Shown here: positions 61,664-64,000 of the stretch, piece by piece
Numbering within the stretch: the first letter of the stretch is position 1
Layout of the letters: each line of letters opens with the position of its first letter
Origin: Niastella koreensis GR20-10
GTDB taxonomy: Bacteria > Bacteroidota > Bacteroidia > Chitinophagales > Chitinophagaceae
Direction: 5' to 3'
Assembly: GCF_000246855.1 (NCBI RefSeq)
Contig: NC_016609.1
Location: forward strand, 4,402,001 to 4,466,000
Length of the DNA: 64,000 nt
Notes under the pieces: model-generated
Told to the model about the DNA's origin: nothing
The model's database searches: none
Seen by the model: only the letters and a program-made list of their open reading frames with translations
Translations under genes and position numbers: made by a program

Positions 61664-62551
61664 ATGCCTGTACCTAAAAAAAGCGAAGGTTTTCAGGGCC
61701 AACGGTCCATTGTGCTTCCCAGAAAGATCGTAACAGAATTCAACAACAGCCACACCGTTGCATCAGGCTTATACATAACTGATATCGGCTATTACCCCAA
61801 AGCAAAATATCACTACCGGCAACGCACGCATGGCAGCGATCAGCATATTCTTATCTATTGCCTGGAAGGGAAAGGCAAAGTACAGGTACAGAAAAACAGT
61901 TATGACCTGCAGCCAGGTTCATTCATCGTTATCCCGGCAGGCGCCGCTCATAGCTATGCATCTGCCGAAGATGACAGCTGGACAATTTACTGGATCCATT
62001 TCACCGGTTCGTTATCGAAAAAAATGGTGGAAACCGTTAGGCAAAAGTTCAATGGCTATAGCAGTCGCGTGGCGTTCAAACAAAAGCGGCTCGATCTGTT
62101 TGATGATATGTATGCCTGCCTGGAACGTGGTTATGGGAACGACAACCTGAGTTATGCCAATATGTGTTTGCATCATTATATTTCCACCTTTTTGTATGAC
62201 GACCAGTTTAACCTGGCGGAGAAAGTTCATGCCGATGATCCCGTAGAATTGTCCATTAGTTATATGCAGCAGCATATTGCCAAATCATTGTCACTGGAAG
62301 CCATTGCCAAATCGGTTAATTTCTCGGCCTCGCATTACTCCGCGCTGTTTCGCAAAAAGACGGGCTTTGCACCTATAGAGTACTTCAATCATTTAAAGAT
62401 CCAGCTGGCCTGTCAGTATTTGCATTTTACCGAATTACGGGTAAAAGAAATTGCCGATAAGCTGGGCATTGAAGATCCCTATTATTTCTCCCGGTTGTTT
62501 ACGAAATTGATGGGCATGTCGCCAAACCAGTACCGGAGTAGTAAGCAATAG
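61664..62551 (+). CDS. AraC family transcriptional regulator
   Basis: This 295-aa activator has an N-terminal cupin-like sugar-sensing domain (about 35-165: HILIYCLEGKGKVQVQKNSY, PGSFIVIPAGAAHSY, WTIYWIHFTGS) and a C-terminal double helix-turn-helix (about 190-290: KSLSLEAIAKSVNFSASHYS, VKEIADKLGIEDPYYFSRLFTKLMGMSPNQYR). It is divergent from the GH2/MFS/DUF5107 operon and very likely activates it when its sugar is present, as with AraC, RhaR or XylR. Three Bacteroidota-like features support expression: AT-rich leader, no Shine-Dalgarno, and short spacing to the promoter. Confidence 0.94.
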   Translation: MPVPKKSEGFQGQRSIVLPRKIVTEFNNSHTVASGLYITDIGYYPKAKYHYRQRTHGSDQHILIYCLEGKGKVQVQKNSYDLQPGSFIVIPAGAAHSYASAEDDSWTIYWIHFTGSLSKKMVETVRQKFNGYSSRVAFKQKRLDLFDDMYACLERGYGNDNLSYANMCLHHYISTFLYDDQFNLAEKVHADDPVELSISYMQQHIAKSLSLEAIAKSVNFSASHYSALFRKKTGFAPIEYFNHLKIQLACQYLHFTELRVKEIADKLGIEDPYYFSRLFTKLMGMSPNQYRSSKQ

Positions 62552-62715
62552 CCCTGCACCGAATATGTACAAGAACACACAAATCAGGACTGTACACATT
62601 GACCAAAATCAATTTCCATTTTCCCGCCCCGTTCTGCCTCTTTTTTCCATATTTTTTCAACTTACAGTCGTTAGTTATTATTACATTAGCGATTCAGAAC
62701 CAAAACCTTGCTATT

Positions 62716-63048
62716 ATGGGAAAATTTATAATCACCAAACGGGTAGATGGAGATTTTCAGTTCAGTTTAACGGTCGGCAATGGCGAAACGATCCTCATCA
62801 GTGAAGGCTATTCCACCAAATCGAACTGCCACAACGGGATTGATTCCGTAAAACGTAATGCACCAGATGATAATAAATACGATCTGCGCGTAGCATCAAA
62901 TGGTAAATTGTATTTCACCCTGGAAGCGGCCAATGGCCAAACAATTGGCGTGAGTGAGTTATACGAAAGTGAGACGGGCCGTACCAATGGCATCTTATCG
63001 GTTAAAACGAATGCGCCCGATGCCATTATCCAGGATGCAACGGTTTAG
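62716..63048 (+). CDS. YegP family protein (two DUF1508 repeats)
   Basis: This 110-aa protein is two tandem DUF1508 repeats (about 2-50 and 55-105). Each has the pattern of a beta-hairpin with GKFIITKRVDGDFQFSL / GKLYFTLEAANGQTIGVSE and a helix NGIDSVKRNAPD / NGILSVKTNAPD. Escherichia coli YegP has the same layout. The function is unknown; the family is small, cytosolic and often stress-associated. The ATG at 62716 gives the exact family start, whereas a longer frame from 62599 adds a hydrophobic stretch not seen in the family. It is followed by a strong terminator and is monocistronic. Confidence 0.92.
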   Translation: MGKFIITKRVDGDFQFSLTVGNGETILISEGYSTKSNCHNGIDSVKRNAPDDNKYDLRVASNGKLYFTLEAANGQTIGVSELYESETGRTNGILSVKTNAPDAIIQDATV

Positions 63049-63070
63049 ATGTACAGAGCAATTCAGCCGG

Positions 63071-63098
63071 TGCGCTCCCAAGGGGGCGCATTTTTTTT
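63071..63098 (+). terminator. Rho-independent terminator of the YegP-like gene
   Basis: TGCGCTCCC (63071-63079) pairs with GGGGGCGCA (63082-63090) with one T-G pair, and eight T follow (63091-63098). Confidence 0.92.
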
Positions 63099-63139
63099 GC
63101 TTATATGCATGAAAATCAAATCATATCTTGTAAAACAAG

Positions 63140-63310
63140 CTATTTTGAATTAAATAAAATGTCCAGATCGTTTAATGCTACGGCGGAGGCATTCAATGCT
63201 GAAATCAAATTATTCAGAGCTTCTCCTGTCGCATTTGCCCCCCAGAATTGTCCTGCCCACACCCCGGCCAGGTTTGAAAAATGAACCAACTTTACAGGGT
63301 CAGGTAACAC
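63140..63310 (-). CDS. Possible 56-aa small protein
   Basis: A short frame from GTG at 63310 to TAG at 63140 encodes an Ala/Leu/Asn-rich helix-like sequence (VWAGQFWGANATGEALNNLI, SALNASAVALNDLDIL) with heptad-like hydrophobics. Its composition looks protein-like, but an in-frame TAA lies just upstream, there is no ATG, and it could be the end of a decayed gene. A 41-codon ATG frame on the opposite strand (63159-63284) is an alternative reading. I do not recognise either. Confidence 0.25.
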   Translation of the reverse strand: MLPDPVKLVHFSNLAGVWAGQFWGANATGEALNNLISALNASAVALNDLDILFNSK

Positions 63311-63335
63311 ATTTCTTTACTTAAATTATTCACTC

Positions 63336-63776
63336 ATGGAAAAGCAGGAATTTAAAATTGCTATTGACGCCCCCCGTGAAAAAGTATGGAATATTTTATG
63401 GACCGACGATTCCTACCGGGCATGGACAGCGCCCTTCACCGAAGGTTCGCATGCCATTACCGACTGGAAAAAAGGCAGCAAAGTATTGTTCCTCGATAGT
63501 AAAGGCATGGGCATGGTGAGCAAAATAGATGAAACCATTCCCAACGAATACATGAGCTTTGAACACCTGGGTTATGTAAAAGATGGCGTGGAAGATGTTA
63601 CAAGCGATGAAGTGAAAAGCTTTGCGGGTGCGCATGAAAATTATACGTTGAAAGACCTCGACGGTAGAACCGAACTGATCGTTGATATGGATATGAACGA
63701 CCAATACAAAGACTACTTCATCCAAACATTTCCCAAAGCACTGGCGAAAGTAAAGGAGCTGGCAGAACTGGCGTAA
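63336..63776 (+). CDS. SRPBCC/AHSA1 domain protein
   Basis: This 146-aa protein is a single AHSA1-type START-like domain: EFKIAIDAPREKVWNILWTDDSYRAWTAPFTEGSHAITDWKKGSKVLFLD is the standard N-terminus, and the long C-terminal helix is YKDYFIQTFPKALAKVKELAEL. Such small proteins bind hydrophobic ligands or act as stress-response partners; the specific role is not known. It is not related closely to the SRPBCC gene at 2646. It is a single gene, followed by a GC-rich hairpin at 63810-63830. Confidence 0.92.
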   Translation: MEKQEFKIAIDAPREKVWNILWTDDSYRAWTAPFTEGSHAITDWKKGSKVLFLDSKGMGMVSKIDETIPNEYMSFEHLGYVKDGVEDVTSDEVKSFAGAHENYTLKDLDGRTELIVDMDMNDQYKDYFIQTFPKALAKVKELAELA

Positions 63777-63809
63777 TAGTCGCTACCACATAACGCAGCC
63801 CCCCACCAA

Positions 63810-63830
63810 CCTCCCCCCGATAGGGGGAGG
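63810..63830 (+). terminator. CCTCCCCC/GGGGGAGG hairpin after the AHSA1 gene
   Basis: An 8-bp perfect stem (63810-63817 with 63823-63830, 5-nt loop) followed by CTTTGATTCTT. It resembles the hairpin at 51595-51613 and may act as a weak terminator or be a dispersed repeat. Confidence 0.55.
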
Positions 63831-63980
63831 CTTTGATTCTTATATTACCTGCTACAAGAAAATTAACCTTAATTACCCCCACATTCCCTTTAACAATCAT
63901 TTTTTTGTTACGCGGCAACCACTGCTCACATTTGATCGTCGTATAGGTTTGTTTTTACTAACTTTATCAAAACCAATATC

Positions 63981-64000
63981 ATGGCTTCCTATACAATTAC
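63981..64000 (+). CDS. Start of a gene running off the window
   Basis: An ATG at 63981 opens MASYTI and continues past the edge. A TAGGTTTG octamer at 63944-63951, matching the -7 promoter consensus, lies 29 nt upstream and supports a real start. Six codons are too few to name a product. Confidence 0.4.

Noticed and set aside
1-64000. tRNA, rRNA, IS element or prophage
   Set aside because: No cloverleaf, rRNA segment, transposase, integrase or phage structural gene was recognised on either strand.

Overview
The window is chromosomal DNA of a member of the Bacteroidota, most likely a Chitinophagaceae soil bacterium of the Niastella/Chitinophaga type. The evidence is two complete sigma / FecR / SusC / SusD operons, type IX secretion (T9SS) C-terminal sorting domains on secreted enzymes, many lipoproteins and Bacteroidota-type TAnnTTTG promoter elements. 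The family assignment is inference. I see no rRNA, tRNA, CRISPR array, transposase or prophage.

Layout. 1-10 kb holds housekeeping and regulatory genes: an edge-truncated lipoprotein, a DeoR regulator, two small proteins, an IGHMBP2/Upf1-type helicase, an SDR oxidoreductase with its own TetR repressor and three matching operators, an AI-2E-type exporter and a CPA1 Na+/H+ antiporter. 10-12.6 kb is a multi-PAS sensor histidine kinase. 13-23.3 kb is a carbohydrate region: PmoA-like and Gfo/Idh/MocA proteins, a secreted bicupin, a GH5 glucanase and a PL6 lyase that share a nearly duplicated F5/8C module, and a GH43. 23.3-31.9 kb is mixed: an unknown secreted protein, a NagD-like HAD phosphatase, an unknown 462-aa protein, a small lipoprotein, an FAD-linked oxidase, a methyltransferase and an HGSNAT-like acyltransferase. 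32-40.5 kb is polysaccharide-utilisation-like locus A (ECF sigma, FecR, STN-SusC, SusD), followed by an unusual PLC-like/alkaline phosphatase fusion. 40.6-41.4 kb has a decayed archaemetzincin and a 21-bp-periodic array. 41.5-49.8 kb is locus B (ECF sigma, FecR, STN-SusC, SusD, DUF5017 lipoprotein) with no enzyme. 50-62.6 kb is a second sugar module: two sugar-porter MFS proteins, an SNF2 helicase, a DUF5107-TPR protein, a GH2 glycosidase and a divergent AraC regulator. The end holds a YegP-like protein, an AHSA1/SRPBCC protein and the first codons of another gene.

How the parts work together. In both SusCD loci the outer-membrane receptor carries an N-terminal STN domain and is preceded by FecR and an ECF sigma factor, so substrate binding should signal through FecR to the sigma factor. 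Locus A is linked to phosphate-ester cleavage rather than to glycosidases. The GH2/MFS/DUF5107/AraC cluster looks like a periplasmic glycosidase with inner-membrane uptake under AraC control.

The most unusual signal is not a gene. Many genes are followed, within about 0-12 bases of the stop codon and in the sense orientation, by short-period (7 or 8 nt) arrays in which successive units carry TGA/TAA/TAG. Because 7 and 8 are not multiples of 3, these stops walk through the reading frames. Several arrays fold back into palindromes, and several families recur in the window. Two longer intergenic arrays have strict 21- and 22-bp periods, about two DNA helical turns.
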